A stretch of DNA of 64,000 nucleotides from Kineothrix sp. MB12-C1 (lineage in GTDB: Bacteria; Bacillota; Clostridia; Lachnospirales; Lachnospiraceae), in the NCBI RefSeq assembly GCF_030863805.1, contig NZ_CP132957.1, forward strand, positions 434,001 to 498,000. The letters run 5' to 3'. How positions within the stretch are numbered: the first letter of the stretch is position 1; every line of letters starts with the position of its first letter. A program made the translations under genes and the position numbers. Below are positions 1-9,948 of the stretch, in pieces. The notes under the pieces were generated by a model. It saw only the letters and a list, made by a program, of their open reading frames with translations, had not been told where the DNA came from and ran no database searches.

Positions 1-9
1 ATCTGTCAT
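1..9 (-). CDS. 5' end of an off-window gene
   Basis: Three codons (Met-Thr-Asp) read leftward off the window. An AAGGGAGAA-type ribosome binding site lies about 6 bases before the start on the minus strand (plus positions 15-23). Nothing can be said of the product. The gene would be divergent from the GTPase gene that follows. Confidence 0.3.
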
Positions 10-195
10 TTTTGTTCTCCCTTCTTACACTTTTAAGAATTTTTTCCCGTAATTAATACTAATATATCGCATTTTTCACAAAAAAGAACTGTAAGGCACC
101 GCGCAGCACCACCATTTTCACTATAAATCATATTTCTTTTTCCCGTATTTTCGCATACTAAAGATGCACATTCCTTGTTTTTACACGATTATTTC

Positions 196-224
196 TTGCA
201 ACTTATCATATACAATGATATACT
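196..224 (+). promoter_or_regulatory. Probable sigma-A promoter of typA
   Basis: TTGCAA (-35) and TATACT (-10) are separated by 17 bases in AT-rich sequence, about 70 bases before the typA start. The spacing is ideal and each box has one or two deviations from consensus. Confidence 0.5.
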
Positions 225-295
225 GAACAAGTTTTATAAATTTAAAAACATGATAAAATTAATCACATTTTGAAAAAGTTAATTGAGGAGTAACT

Positions 296-2122
296 ATGAA
301 GCAAAATAGAGACGATGTAAGAAACATTGCCATTATCGCCCACGTTGACCATGGCAAGACTACTTTAGTGGATGAACTTCTAAAGCAAAGCGGTGTATTC
401 CGTGAAAACCAGGCCGTTACCGAACGCGTAATGGATTCTAACGATATCGAACGCGAGCGAGGTATTACAATTCTCGCTAAGAATACGGCAGTCACATACA
501 AAAGTACGAAGATAAATATTATCGACACTCCCGGACATGCTGATTTCGGCGGCGAAGTGGAACGAGTTCTTAAGATGGTAAACGGCGTTGTTCTCGTAGT
601 CGATGCCTTCGAAGGCGCTATGCCTCAGACAAAATTCGTTCTGAAAAAGGCATTGGAACTACAGCTCCCCGTCATCGTATGCATCAATAAAATTGACCGT
701 CCGGAAGCAAGGCCACGCGAAGTTATCGACGAAGTGTTAGAACTTTTCATAGATCTGGACGCTAACGAAGAACAACTCGACTGCCCTTTCATCTTCGCTT
801 CTGCGAAAACAGGTATCGCTTCCACGGATATCGATGCCAAAGGCTCTGATATGGTTCCCTTGTTCGAAACCATATTAGACTATATTCCTGCACCCTCCGG
901 TGATCCTGATGCAGGCACACAGGTGCTGATCAGTACTATAGACTATAATGAATATGTAGGCCGTATCGGTGTGGGCAAGGTGGATAATGGTTGTGTAAAA
1001 ATCAATCAGGAAGTGGTTATTGTGAACCATCATGATCCCGAAAAGCAAAGAAAAGTAAAAATAAGCAAACTATACGAATTCGATGGACTTAATAAAGTAG
1101 AGGTAAAGGAATCCGGAATCGGCTCTATCGTTGCTATCTCCGGCATTGCGGATATCCACATCGGAGATACTCTTTGTTCTCCGGAATCCCCCACTCCTAT
1201 TACCTTCCAGAAAATATCGGAACCTACTATTGCTATGCATTTTATTGTTAACGACTCTCCCCTCGCCGGACGAGAAGGAAAATATGTTACAAGCCGCCAT
1301 CTGCGCGACCGCCTTTTCCGTGAGTTAAATACCGATGTCTCTCTTCGGGTAGAGGATACTGCCACAACGGAAAGTTTCAAGGTATCAGGGCGCGGTGAGC
1401 TTCACCTCTCCGTACTTATCGAGAATATGCGTAGAGAAGGCTTTGAATTCGCGGTGAGCAAAGCGGAAGTATTATATAAGACCGATGAAGACGGCAAGAA
1501 ACTCGAGCCCATGGAACTCGCTTATGTAGATGTTCCCGAGGAGTTCTCCGGTACGGTCATCGAAAAGCTGAGCCAGAGAAAAGGAGAACTAATTACGATG
1601 GGTATGGCTTCCGGCGGTTACAGCAGGCTGGAATTCTCCATTCCGGCACGTGGACTTATTGGATACCGCGGCGAATTCATGACAGATACAAAAGGTAACG
1701 GTATTATGAATAGTACCTTCAGCGGCTATGGCCCTTATAAAGGAGATATTCAGTATAGAAAACAAGGTTCTCTCATCGCTTTCGAAACAGGCGAAGCCAT
1801 CACTTATGGCCTTTACAATGCACAAGAGCGGGGTACCCTATTCATCGGTCCCGGCGAAAAGGTTTATGCAGGTATGGTCATCGGTCAGAACGGCCGCGGT
1901 GAAGATATTGAACTGAATGTCTGCAAGAAGAAACAGCTTACAAATACGCGCTCTTCCAGCGCTGATGAAGCTCTAAGGCTTAGCCCTCCTAAAGTTCTTA
2001 GCTTGGAACAGGCACTTGAATTTATCGATACGGATGAGCTTTTGGAAGTTACTCCTGAATCTCTGCGAATCAGAAAGAAAATATTAGACCCCACTATGAG
2101 AAAACGTGCATCAAACAAATAG
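296..2122 (+). CDS. typA: Ribosome-associated GTPase TypA/BipA
   Basis: A 608-aa translation-factor GTPase of the EF-G/LepA superfamily; TypA binds the 70S ribosome and acts in 50S assembly and stress or cold adaptation. The P-loop [10 protein letters not shown] lies at about residues 15-24, followed by the RGITI switch, DTPGHADF (G3) and NKID (G4). The C-terminal half shows the TypA-type segment [17 protein letters not shown] and the [11 protein letters not shown] region that contacts the A site. Length is typical. The start has a GAGGAG ribosome binding site seven bases upstream. The gene is monocistronic and ends before a strong hairpin. The identification is secure. Confidence 0.97.
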   Translation: MKQNRDDVRNIAIIAHVDHGKTTLVDELLKQSGVFRENQAVTERVMDSNDIERERGITILAKNTAVTYKSTKINIIDTPGHADFGGEVERVLKMVNGVVLVVDAFEGAMPQTKFVLKKALELQLPVIVCINKIDRPEARPREVIDEVLELFIDLDANEEQLDCPFIFASAKTGIASTDIDAKGSDMVPLFETILDYIPAPSGDPDAGTQVLISTIDYNEYVGRIGVGKVDNGCVKINQEVVIVNHHDPEKQRKVKISKLYEFDGLNKVEVKESGIGSIVAISGIADIHIGDTLCSPESPTPITFQKISEPTIAMHFIVNDSPLAGREGKYVTSRHLRDRLFRELNTDVSLRVEDTATTESFKVSGRGELHLSVLIENMRREGFEFAVSKAEVLYKTDEDGKKLEPMELAYVDVPEEFSGTVIEKLSQRKGELITMGMASGGYSRLEFSIPARGLIGYRGEFMTDTKGNGIMNSTFSGYGPYKGDIQYRKQGSLIAFETGEAITYGLYNAQERGTLFIGPGEKVYAGMVIGQNGRGEDIELNVCKKKQLTNTRSSSADEALRLSPPKVLSLEQALEFIDTDELLEVTPESLRIRKKILDPTMRKRASNK

Positions 2123-2240
2123 TGTGCTCAGATTGATTGAAAATGACGGAATCGGTAATACCGGATCGTGAAGATATTAGATCAATAGATTATAATATGA
2201 ATAAGTCATAATATGACTTAGATAATAGATAGAAAGTAAG

Positions 2241-2279
2241 TAATAGGGTGAACTGCTCCTGAGGGCGTTCACCCTATTA
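2241..2279. terminator. Hairpin after typA
   Basis: A perfect 13-base-pair stem (TAATAGGGTGAAC and its complement) with a 13-base loop lies between convergent typA and mgtE. The flanks are AT-rich without a long T run, so it may serve as a bidirectional terminator or processing site. Confidence 0.6.
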
Positions 2280-2340
2280 TATTATGGGTCGCGCCCCATA
2301 TATAATAGCACTCCGTGTAGGATGCGCAGCTACGCGCGCG

Positions 2341-2401
2341 GAACAAAAGCTGTGCCGCAAAATATTTAAATCACGAGAGTGGACGAAGCACACTTTTGTT
2401 C
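2341..2401. repeat. Inverted repeat just past mgtE stop
   Basis: GAACAAAAGCTGTG is matched by CACACTTTTGTTC about 34 bases later, giving a 13-base-pair arm with one mismatch. It lies immediately downstream of mgtE on the minus strand. It could be its terminator, though no clean U-tract follows, or a small dispersed repeat. Confidence 0.4.
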
Positions 2402-2407
2402 TGAGTA

Positions 2408-3760
2408 TTAACCAAGATGTAATATATGTGTCGCAATGGTAAAATAAATCATAAGCGAAAGCGCATCGAGTACCGTACTGATAAACGGGCTAGCCATAAC
2501 CGCCGGATCAATCCCTACCCTCTTTGCCAACAGCGGTAGCGTACAGCCTATCACCTTGGCGATAGATACCTCTGCAATTAAAGTCAGACAAATAACCAAG
2601 GCCACATCGAACCCTGACTTGTCAAATAGCAACAACTTAACAAAATATGCTGCTGCTAATGTAATTCCGCAGGCTAATGCCACACGAAGCTCCTTCCATA
2701 TAATCTTAAAGACGTCCCGGTAACTGATTTCCCCGGAAGATATTCCCCGGATAACCGTAGCGCTGACCTGACCTCCTGCATTTCCGCTGGTACTCATCAA
2801 CATCGGAATAAACACAGTAAGCATGGGAACGGCACTGAGCGCCGTTTCAAAGGACGTGATAATACTTCCTGTAAAAGTAGCAGAAATCATAAGGAGCAAC
2901 AGCCAGGGAATCCTCTTTTTCCAAGTTTCGAAAACTCCTGTTTTCATATAGGGCCTGTCACTCGGCACGATAGCCGCCATTTTCTCAATATCTTCCGTCG
3001 CTTCTTCCTGCAAAATATCCACAACGTCGTCTACCGTAACGATACCCACAAGTCTGCCTTCATTATCCACTACCGGCATCGATGAAAAATCGTATTTTTG
3101 AAATTGTCTCGCTACTTCTTCCTGATCCATCAGCGTATGAAGATATATAACATTTTCATGCATAATATCTCCGATGATCGCATCAGGGGGACTTATTAGC
3201 AGGTAACGAAGCGCTACCGTACCTACTAACGTTCTCTTCGGATCAAGTACATAGCATATATTGATAGTTTCGCTGTCTACTCCTATCTGACGGATTCGTT
3301 GTATTGCATCTTCCACCGTCATGGTTTCCTTTAAATCTACGTATTCCACCGTCATAATACTTCCGGCGGAAGAATCCGGGTAACGAAGCAGATGATTGAT
3401 GTCCCGCCTCGTCTCAGCACTCGCATGGGAAAGCATACGCTTTACCATATTGGCCGGCATCTCCTCTAAGAGGTCAGTAGCATCATCGGCCATCAGATTA
3501 TCGATAATATTCGCCGCTTCCTTGTCGGATAACGATGTAATAATATATTGCTGATTATCTACTTCCAGATAAGAAAATACATCCGCCGCTATACTCTTGG
3601 GAAGAATGCGGAATATCTTAAGCAGCTCCTCTCTTCCGAGCTCTTCAATAAGAATTGCGATATCCGCTATGTTAATATCCGAAAGCTTCTGGCGGAGCCT
3701 AGTATACTGCTTGGTTTCCAATAATTCTTTAATAACATCTAAATCTTTGATTTCTTCCAT
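2408..3760 (-). CDS. mgtE: Magnesium transporter MgtE
   Basis: A 450-aa Mg2+ channel/transporter. An N-terminal helical MgtE_N domain (about 1-130) senses Mg2+. It is followed by two CBS domains (about 135-255) and a C-terminal five-helix membrane domain (about 285-450) with the pore signature STSGNAGGQ. The start chosen here (MEEIKDLD) has GGAGGAAC nine bases upstream and gives the usual family length. A longer reading to 3949 would run through a structured leader and overlap the upstream gene, so it is rejected. A 34-codon leader ORF overlaps the start in another frame and probably couples translation to Mg2+ status. Confidence 0.95.
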   Translation of the reverse strand: MEEIKDLDVIKELLETKQYTRLRQKLSDINIADIAILIEELGREELLKIFRILPKSIAADVFSYLEVDNQQYIITSLSDKEAANIIDNLMADDATDLLEEMPANMVKRMLSHASAETRRDINHLLRYPDSSAGSIMTVEYVDLKETMTVEDAIQRIRQIGVDSETINICYVLDPKRTLVGTVALRYLLISPPDAIIGDIMHENVIYLHTLMDQEEVARQFQKYDFSSMPVVDNEGRLVGIVTVDDVVDILQEEATEDIEKMAAIVPSDRPYMKTGVFETWKKRIPWLLLLMISATFTGSIITSFETALSAVPMLTVFIPMLMSTSGNAGGQVSATVIRGISSGEISYRDVFKIIWKELRVALACGITLAAAYFVKLLLFDKSGFDVALVICLTLIAEVSIAKVIGCTLPLLAKRVGIDPAVMASPFISTVLDALSLMIYFTIATHILHLG

Positions 3761-3843
3761 AGCAATGTTCCTCCATATGTGATTTTTATGCTCCGCCTCG
3801 GGAGAGGTATATCCGAACTTGTTGAACTTCGACTTGACTTCAT
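3739..3843 (-). CDS. MgtL-like leader peptide overlapping mgtE
   Basis: A 34-codon reading frame begins with ATG eight bases after AGGAAAGGTGGT and ends with TAG 22 bases inside mgtE. Its peptide begins MKSSRSSTSSDIPLPRRS and continues IKI. The stretch DIPLPRRSIK resembles enterobacterial MgtL (PTPLPRRRLK), whose acidic-proline stretch destabilises ribosomes at low Mg2+ and raises mgtA expression. The mgtE ribosome binding site lies inside this frame. A 12-base-pair stem (GTGGTTTTTATG with CATAAAAATCAC) brackets the proline codons and covers the leader start. The reading frame and motif are seen; the regulatory role is inferred. Confidence 0.6.
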   Translation of the reverse strand: MKSSRSSTSSDIPLPRRSIKITYGGTLLWKKSKI

Positions 3844-3935
3844 AAAAACCACCACCTTTCCTAACATTGCTTTTTCGACATCCGTTGTCGATAAATAAAC
3901 TTACTACTTTGAGTATAATTATATCTCTTAATTTG

Positions 3936-4583
3936 TCAACCACTGACAAAATAAAATTTTTCCAACTCCTCTATTTTCACTTTTCCCGATGTGCTCTCAA
4001 TCAGTTCCTTGCATACTTCTTCCTTTTCCTCATAAGGAACGGTAAGAATTAATCGGACAATATCCGTGTATTCACTGGAATCTATAGCAAGGTTCCTCTG
4101 TGATAATAAGTACTGTATCTTCCCAATTCCATTATAGTCGGTCACAAGCATCAGGCGTACTCCATAACGCATCGTAACGATACGGGAGGCTGCCAAACCC
4201 GCCTGCAGCGCTTGAGTATAGGCCCTTACGAGTCCGCCTGTACCCAGCAATGTTCCGCCGAAATACCGGGTTACCACTGCTGCCACATTGCGTATCTCCG
4301 AGGAAAGGAGGACCTCCAACATCGGCTTTCCTGCCGTCCCGCCAGGTTCACCATCATCGCTGCACCTTGTAATCTGAGCTCGCTCTCCGAGTACAAATGC
4401 GGAACAGTTATGCCTGGCATCCCAATATTTTTTCTTCATCTCTTCAACAAAGGCTGCAGCCTCTTCTTCCGATTCCACGGGAGTAAGCGTTGCGATAAAC
4501 CTGGACTTTTTCTCCACAATTTCACCGCGTCCCCCTTCTTTCAATACTTTATATGGTAAAAAAAGCTGTTCCTTTTCCATCAT
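3936..4583 (-). CDS. YigZ/IMPACT family protein
   Basis: A 215-aa protein of the YigZ (UPF0029/IMPACT) family. An N-terminal IMPACT domain (about 15-125) holds the conserved SRFIA, DARHNCSAFVLG, SDDGEPGGTAG and TRYFGGTLLGTGGLVRAY blocks. A C-terminal DUF1949 ferredoxin-like domain (about 135-215) follows. Bacterial members are thought to bind translation components or nucleotides; the molecular function is unsettled. The start at Met-Met-Glu-Lys is preceded by GAAGGA. The gene lies immediately upstream of the mgtE leader on the same strand. Confidence 0.9.
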   Translation of the reverse strand: MMEKEQLFLPYKVLKEGGRGEIVEKKSRFIATLTPVESEEEAAAFVEEMKKKYWDARHNCSAFVLGERAQITRCSDDGEPGGTAGKPMLEVLLSSEIRNVAAVVTRYFGGTLLGTGGLVRAYTQALQAGLAASRIVTMRYGVRLMLVTDYNGIGKIQYLLSQRNLAIDSSEYTDIVRLILTVPYEEKEEVCKELIESTSGKVKIEELEKFYFVSG

Positions 4584-4707
4584 AAATCCTTCGCTCCACA
4601 ATCAGATGATTCGTAAAAACACGATTTACATTTTATCATAAAACGGAATAAAAGTGTATCCAATTGTGAACAATTCTTAATATAAACGAATTAATTAACG
4701 AAAAAAC

Positions 4708-4736
4708 TTTATTTCACTGGAAGACTTTGCTATAAT
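4708..4736 (+). promoter_or_regulatory. Promoter candidate for the PBP gene
   Basis: TATAAT at the right end is preceded 17 bases upstream by TTTATT, a weak -35. It lies about 50 bases before the PBP start codon. Confidence 0.45.
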
Positions 4737-4784
4737 CGTAATGTTAGTTGTGCTTATTATGCACACTTCAAGGAGGCAAAATTC

Positions 4785-7484
4785 ATGAACTATGGAAAAA
4801 AGGGTGTCAGAAACAAGCAAAAGGCACTCCATTCTACATCTGCGAAGTGGGGAAGAAAATTTGCACTTACATTTTTTAATGTAATCATTATTGCTGTCAT
4901 CGCAACGGCTGTTATTGGCGCCAGTGCAGTCTTCGGTTTATTCCGGGGAATCATCGACAGTGCTCCCGACATCGGCAATATTAATGTGCAGCCGACCGGG
5001 TTTTCCACCTTCGTATATGATATTGACGGTTCTCAAACTGCTAAATTGGTTTCCGCGAACTCCAATCGTATTCCTGTTACCATGGATATGATTCCGGAAT
5101 ATCTCCCCCATGCCTTTGTAGCGGTAGAGGATGAACGCTTTTATGAACACAATGGTATCGACCTTCAAGGAATCATCCGTGCCGGAGTCATCGGCATCAC
5201 TTCCGGTAATTTCTCCGAAGGCGCCAGCACCATCACCCAACAGTTATTAAAAAACAACGTATTTACTGACTGGGTATCGGAAGATGGCTTTATGGAAAAG
5301 GTAGAACGTAAGCTGCAGGAGCAGTATCTCGCTTTGGAACTTGAGAAGATCTCCACCAAGGATGATATTATCTTAAATTATATGAATACGATTAACTTAG
5401 GACAAAATACCCTCGGTGTGCAGGCTGCTTCTCAGCGTTACTTCAACAAATCAGTCAGCGAACTGACTTTATCCGAATGTGCGGTCATCGCGAGCATTAC
5501 TCAGAATCCGAGCCGCTTAAATCCTATTTCCCATCCGGATAAGAATGCGGAAAGACGAGAAAAAATATTAAATTATATGTTCAAGCAAGGATATATCACC
5601 AATGAAGAACTTGACACGGCGATGGCTGACGATGTCTACTCCCGGATACAGACCACTAACAAGGAGATAGAGAACTCCTCCATCAATACATACTTTGTGG
5701 ATGCATTAGTGGATGATGTATTAGAGGACTTGATAGCTGCCGGTTACAATGAAACACAGGCTAATACTCTTCTCTATACCGGTGGTCTTAAGATTTACTC
5801 CACGCAAGATCCTGATGTTCAGGCAATTTGCGACGAGGTTTTCAGCAATCCCGAGAACTATCCCGAGAACGTTAAATGGTATTTAAATTATGAGTTGACC
5901 GTACAGAAGAAAAATGGGGATACGGAAAACTACAGTACCGAAATGTTCAAAGCTTATTTCAAAGAATCGAATTTGAAGTTCAACTTGATTTACTCCTCTC
6001 AGGAGGATGCTATGGCCGCCATCGAAGAATATCAGAATGCTGTTATGGAAGACGGCGATGAAGTATATGCGGAGAAGATCAATCTTACTCCTCAGCCTCA
6101 GGTATCATTCACTGTAGAAGATCAAAGCAGCGGAGCAGTCGTGGCTTTAGTAGGCGGACGCGGTGCCAAAGAAGGAAGCCGAACATTAAATCGAGCTACC
6201 GATACGGTAAGACAGCCCGGTTCCACCTTCAAAATAGTATCCACCTATGCGCCCGCTTTGGATAGTGCCGGTCTTACTCTGGCAAGTGTTTATAACGATG
6301 CACCATTTAACTATGGGGACGGAACACCTGTAAGAAACTGGTACGGAGAAGCTTATCGCGGACTTTGCTCCTTACGTCTCGGTATTCAAGATTCCCTCAA
6401 TATCATAGCGGTTAAAACGCTCACTCAGATTACACCGAGACTCGGCTTTGACTATCTGCAGAATTTCGGTTTTACAACACTCGTTGAAAATGAAGTGATT
6501 GGCGGAGAAACCAAATCGGATATCGTGCAATCATTAGCCCTCGGCGGTATTACGAGAGGTGTCACCAATGAAGAATTAAATGCCGCTTATGCTACGATTG
6601 CTAATCACGGCACTTATGTGAAACCCAGATTATATAATACGGTAGTCGATCATGACGGTAACGTAATTCTGGATAATACACATCCAGAGTCAAAACAGGT
6701 TATTAAGGAAACGACAGCTTTCCTCCTGACAGACGCTATGGTAGACGTTGTAACAAAGGGAACCGGCGGCTCCGTTAATTTCGGCGGTATGGCAATTGCC
6801 GGTAAGACGGGAACTACTTCCGACTACAACGATGTATGGTTCGCAGGCTATACACCTTACTATACCGCTACCACATGGGCAGGCTATGACAATAATACAA
6901 AACTTACCGGTGAAGAAAAAAATCTCGCCAAGAAGCTTTGGAGAACGGCTATGTCTCAGATTCATGCAGATTTACCGAATGAATCCTTCCCTGTTCCTGC
7001 CGGTATCGTAACAGCAACCGTATGCTCCAGATCAGGCAAGTTACCGATACCCGGGTTGTGTGATGCCACATTGACTACAGAATACTTCGCTGATGGAACA
7101 GTTCCTACCGATAGCTGCAATGTCCATTATCAGGGCGCTATCTGTCAGTATAGCTCCTTACCGGCAACAGAATTCTGTCCGTTTAAGGTAGAAGGCGTTC
7201 TGGAGCTCATTCCGGTAGAGGATGTCTCCTTACAGGGCGGCTCTTCCACTACCGCACAGGTTACCAATCCTGATGGCAGCGTATCTACCGTGACTGTTCC
7301 CGCTAATCAGAGCAATCTCTGTCCTCATACTGCCGAGTTCTTCGCTACACCCGGACACGAAGAGATTATCGAACAGCAGCGGGCCGAAATACAACAGCGT
7401 AATATCGCTGCTCAGCAGGCCGCTCTTGCTGCTCAACAGGCGGCAGCCGAACAAGCACAGCAAGCCGGGGAACAACAACCATAA
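4785..7484 (+). CDS. Class A penicillin-binding protein (PBP1A)
   Basis: An 899-aa bifunctional peptidoglycan synthase. A short cytoplasmic N-terminus and one membrane segment (about 25-50) are followed by a glycosyltransferase 51 domain (about 85-260) with EDERFYEHNG and the GASTITQQLLKN motif. The transpeptidase domain (about 440-720) shows the SxxK motif GSTFK, an SLN triad and AGKTGTTSDYNDVWFAGYTP. The tail is rich in Gln and Ala (AAQQAALAAQQAAAEQAQQ), a low-complexity extension common in clostridial PBPs. It makes cell-wall glycan strands and cross-links them outside the membrane. AGGAGG precedes the start, and a strong terminator follows. Confidence 0.95.
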   Translation: MNYGKKGVRNKQKALHSTSAKWGRKFALTFFNVIIIAVIATAVIGASAVFGLFRGIIDSAPDIGNINVQPTGFSTFVYDIDGSQTAKLVSANSNRIPVTMDMIPEYLPHAFVAVEDERFYEHNGIDLQGIIRAGVIGITSGNFSEGASTITQQLLKNNVFTDWVSEDGFMEKVERKLQEQYLALELEKISTKDDIILNYMNTINLGQNTLGVQAASQRYFNKSVSELTLSECAVIASITQNPSRLNPISHPDKNAERREKILNYMFKQGYITNEELDTAMADDVYSRIQTTNKEIENSSINTYFVDALVDDVLEDLIAAGYNETQANTLLYTGGLKIYSTQDPDVQAICDEVFSNPENYPENVKWYLNYELTVQKKNGDTENYSTEMFKAYFKESNLKFNLIYSSQEDAMAAIEEYQNAVMEDGDEVYAEKINLTPQPQVSFTVEDQSSGAVVALVGGRGAKEGSRTLNRATDTVRQPGSTFKIVSTYAPALDSAGLTLASVYNDAPFNYGDGTPVRNWYGEAYRGLCSLRLGIQDSLNIIAVKTLTQITPRLGFDYLQNFGFTTLVENEVIGGETKSDIVQSLALGGITRGVTNEELNAAYATIANHGTYVKPRLYNTVVDHDGNVILDNTHPESKQVIKETTAFLLTDAMVDVVTKGTGGSVNFGGMAIAGKTGTTSDYNDVWFAGYTPYYTATTWAGYDNNTKLTGEEKNLAKKLWRTAMSQIHADLPNESFPVPAGIVTATVCSRSGKLPIPGLCDATLTTEYFADGTVPTDSCNVHYQGAICQYSSLPATEFCPFKVEGVLELIPVEDVSLQGGSSTTAQVTNPDGSVSTVTVPANQSNLCPHTAEFFATPGHEEIIEQQRAEIQQRNIAAQQAALAAQQAAAEQAQQAGEQQP

Positions 7485-7500
7485 TGATAGAATTTTATAA

Positions 7501-7545
7501 AAGAGGCAGTTGCTTTTACAAGCAGCTGCCTCTTCTTTCCTAATT
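7501..7545 (+). terminator. Rho-independent terminator of the PBP gene
   Basis: A 15-base-pair stem (AAGAGGCAGTTGCTT with its near complement) and a TTAC loop are followed by T-rich sequence. Confidence 0.85.
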
Positions 7546-7603
7546 TCTTTTACTTTTATCTCTTTTACTTCTTACTACTTTCACCCTTTGGCATATCCTT
7601 ATT

Positions 7604-7882
7604 CTACACGCCTTTAATATCACGGATTTTCTCTTCTAATGCTTCCACACCGCTTTTTGCATTAGTAATTGCACTGCATTGCTCTACGAAGTCATTATAT
7701 TCTGCCTCTTTGAACTGCTCGTAATAAAGTCTTCCGATTTCCATGTAGTTTTTCTTAATTACCTCTTCACAAGCATTGATCTGACTCCTCAGATTAGCTA
7801 TTTCAGCCAAATCCTTTGCTTTATCCGTTACGTCCTTCCCTGCTGTTACGATTGTAGCTCCTACCTTTTCAAAAAAATCCAT
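7604..7882 (-). CDS. Small coiled-coil protein
   Basis: A 92-aa acidic helical protein with no membrane segment. The N-terminus (MDFFEKVGATIVTAGKDVTD) and the central segment with Cys-Glu-Glu-Val resemble the N-terminal part of small clostridial zinc-ribbon proteins, but the ribbon itself is absent. AGGAGG lies upstream of the start. The function is unknown. It is codirectional with the carbonic-anhydrase-like gene, 29 bases downstream of it. Confidence 0.65.
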   Translation of the reverse strand: MDFFEKVGATIVTAGKDVTDKAKDLAEIANLRSQINACEEVIKKNYMEIGRLYYEQFKEAEYNDFVEQCSAITNAKSGVEALEEKIRDIKGV

Positions 7883-7911
7883 CCTCTTAATCCTCCTATT
7901 TTTGATTTGTT

Positions 7912-8397
7912 TTATGTTTTATAGTTCTGTCCTTCCCTTGCGTACTCCATGGCATTATGTAAGCTAGCCCGCCTCTCTTCTTCCGTCACCTTGCGAAGTA
8001 TTTTACCCGGACAGCCTATAACGAGGGAATCGTCAGGAATTACCATATTCTGAGGCACTAATGCTCCTGCACCTATAATACAGTTTTTCCCTACTTTTGC
8101 TCCATTCAGAATAATAGCTCCCATACCTACCAGCGTATTATCCCCGATTGTACTTCCATGAACGATGGCGCTATGCCCAACAGTTACATTCTCACCGATA
8201 TACACCGGAAAGTCAGTCTCCACATGCACCACTGCATTGTCTTGAATATTGCTTCTATTGCCAATGATAATCTCATCTCTGTCAGCCCTTACGGTAGCAT
8301 GAAACCATATACTGCATTCTTCTCCTACTCTAACATCGCCCAGTACGATTGCTCCCTGTGCAATAAATGCACTACTATGAATCTTCCCTTCTTCCAT
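7912..8397 (-). CDS. Gamma-carbonic anhydrase-like hexapeptide protein
   Basis: A 161-aa left-handed beta-helix protein with repeated [LIV]-G-x-x-x hexapeptides. Metal-ligand-type histidines are in AVVHVET and in GHSAIVHG, as in the gamma-carbonic anhydrase/YrdA/PaaY family. Family members form trimers with one metal per interface; many lack proven anhydrase activity, so the substrate is uncertain. Length is typical. The C-terminus (KVTEEERRASLHNA) is the usual capping helix. Confidence 0.88.
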   Translation of the reverse strand: MEEGKIHSSAFIAQGAIVLGDVRVGEECSIWFHATVRADRDEIIIGNRSNIQDNAVVHVETDFPVYIGENVTVGHSAIVHGSTIGDNTLVGMGAIILNGAKVGKNCIIGAGALVPQNMVIPDDSLVIGCPGKILRKVTEEERRASLHNAMEYAREGQNYKT

Positions 8398-8495
8398 TTC
8401 AAACCTCCGTCATCTGCTTTTGTTACTCCATTCTACTACTATTCTAACTCTTATTTCAATACTATTCTATTTCTTTGCTCTCTTATAATTCCCTG

Positions 8496-9851
8496 TCAGG
8501 AAGAAACAATCTTCTTCTTGGACCATTTTCCTGTCAACATCCATAAAAAGGATATGATATAATTGGCTACCCATCCCATCGGTACCGCATACCAAACCGC
8601 TTCGATTCCCCATATACCGGCAAACTGAAACGATATAAACACACGAATCCCCAGATTTATCAAATTAGCTATCGTAAATACTGCCACATCACCCGCTCCC
8701 CTGAGAACCCCATCCGTAATTGATTTCAGTCCGATAAACACGAAGAAAAAGCGAATAAATGTAATATAAGCATTTCCGACCGCAAAAGCTTCTCCTCCGC
8801 TTTCACTATCGATAAACGCAGAAATTAGTTGCCCATGGAAAATAGTTAATATAAGAAATGTAATCACGGCAAAAGCAAAGATTAAAACATAGGCACTCCG
8901 ATATCCTTGCCTCACTCTATCTGCCCTTTCAGCGCCCATATTCTGTGCGGTAAAAGTGGAAACAGCATTCCCCATCGCAATCATCGATACAATACAAATA
9001 GACTCGATACGGATTCCCGAAGTGTATCCGGCCAGAACTGAGGATCCGAAGCCATTCACTACGGACTGCACAACTAACATTCCAATAGATACAATGGATT
9101 GCTGGATCATAGACGGAAGCGCAATCCTTAACATTTTCCCGAGCATGTCCCCACGGAAGGCTACAAATTTATCTTCCTGCCCTCCATACTGCCTCAAGCG
9201 CCTTGTTAGTATAGAGAAGGAAAGAAGCGCTGAAATCCCCTGCGCAATTACTGTTGCAACCGCCACTCCCGCTACTCCCATATGTAACGAAAGCACCATA
9301 TATAAATCCAACACAACATTTAATATAGAGGAAAAAATAAGAAGATAAAGAGGTGTCTTAGAATCCCCTAAGGAATTAAACAAAGCGGATAAAATATTAT
9401 ACATAAATAAGAATGGAAGTCCTACAAAATAAATCCTTAAATATAAGATTGCATCTGCTAAGATATTTTCCGGTGTCCGAAGTGCCAACAATATATTTTC
9501 GCACATAACGAAACCGAATACTCCCATGACAATGCTAAGAACTGCAAAGCTAATCAGTGCCGTATATACTGATATTTTCATTTTATCATGGAGTCCTGCA
9601 CCCAAATACTGGGAAGTTACTACCGATGCCCCGATTCCTCCTCCTATGGCAATCATAATAAAAACTGTCGTCAGAGAATAAGATGCTCCTACCGCTGCCA
9701 ACGCCTCTTCTCCTACAAATCGCCCTACGATTATTGAGTCTGCCATATTATAAAACTGTTGGAACAAGTTCCCGATTATAAGCGGAAGCGCAAAGAAAAA
9801 CAGTGACTTTCCCGGCGCATCCGTAAGCATGTTGTACTTCTTCATTTTCAA
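8496..9851 (-). CDS. MATE family efflux transporter
   Basis: A 451-aa membrane protein with about 12 hydrophobic segments in two homologous halves. It shows MATE signatures near the N-terminus (PLIIGNLFQQFYNMADSIIVG) and in the middle (LRIALPSMIQQSIVSIGMLV). It probably exports cationic drugs or metabolites using a Na+ or H+ gradient; the substrate cannot be read from sequence. It is transcribed alone, downstream of a terminator that ends the neighbouring sugar operon. Confidence 0.93.
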   Translation of the reverse strand: MKMKKYNMLTDAPGKSLFFFALPLIIGNLFQQFYNMADSIIVGRFVGEEALAAVGASYSLTTVFIMIAIGGGIGASVVTSQYLGAGLHDKMKISVYTALISFAVLSIVMGVFGFVMCENILLALRTPENILADAILYLRIYFVGLPFLFMYNILSALFNSLGDSKTPLYLLIFSSILNVVLDLYMVLSLHMGVAGVAVATVIAQGISALLSFSILTRRLRQYGGQEDKFVAFRGDMLGKMLRIALPSMIQQSIVSIGMLVVQSVVNGFGSSVLAGYTSGIRIESICIVSMIAMGNAVSTFTAQNMGAERADRVRQGYRSAYVLIFAFAVITFLILTIFHGQLISAFIDSESGGEAFAVGNAYITFIRFFFVFIGLKSITDGVLRGAGDVAVFTIANLINLGIRVFISFQFAGIWGIEAVWYAVPMGWVANYIISFLWMLTGKWSKKKIVSS

Positions 9852-9948
9852 ATAACACTCCTTTGTAAGATCATTGTTGCTTCGCCTCTTACTATATTAC
9901 ATATAGTTTTTACAGTAAATAGCCAGATTATTAAAATAAAAGAAAAAC

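Noticed and set aside
2202-2220. Perfect odd palindrome TAAGTCATA-A-TATGACTTA
   Set aside because: Low-complexity AT-rich sequence downstream of typA, not repeated elsewhere in the window and not positioned as an operator.
3761-3949. mgtE start at 3949 (513 aa) and an M-box riboswitch upstream
   Set aside because: The longer frame covers a structured leader and overlaps the yigZ end; 3760 has a good ribosome binding site and normal length. The M-box conserved blocks could not be found.
7604-7882. Spore or toxin-antitoxin assignment for the 92-aa coiled-coil protein
   Set aside because: Composition alone does not support it; no partner gene or diagnostic motif is present.
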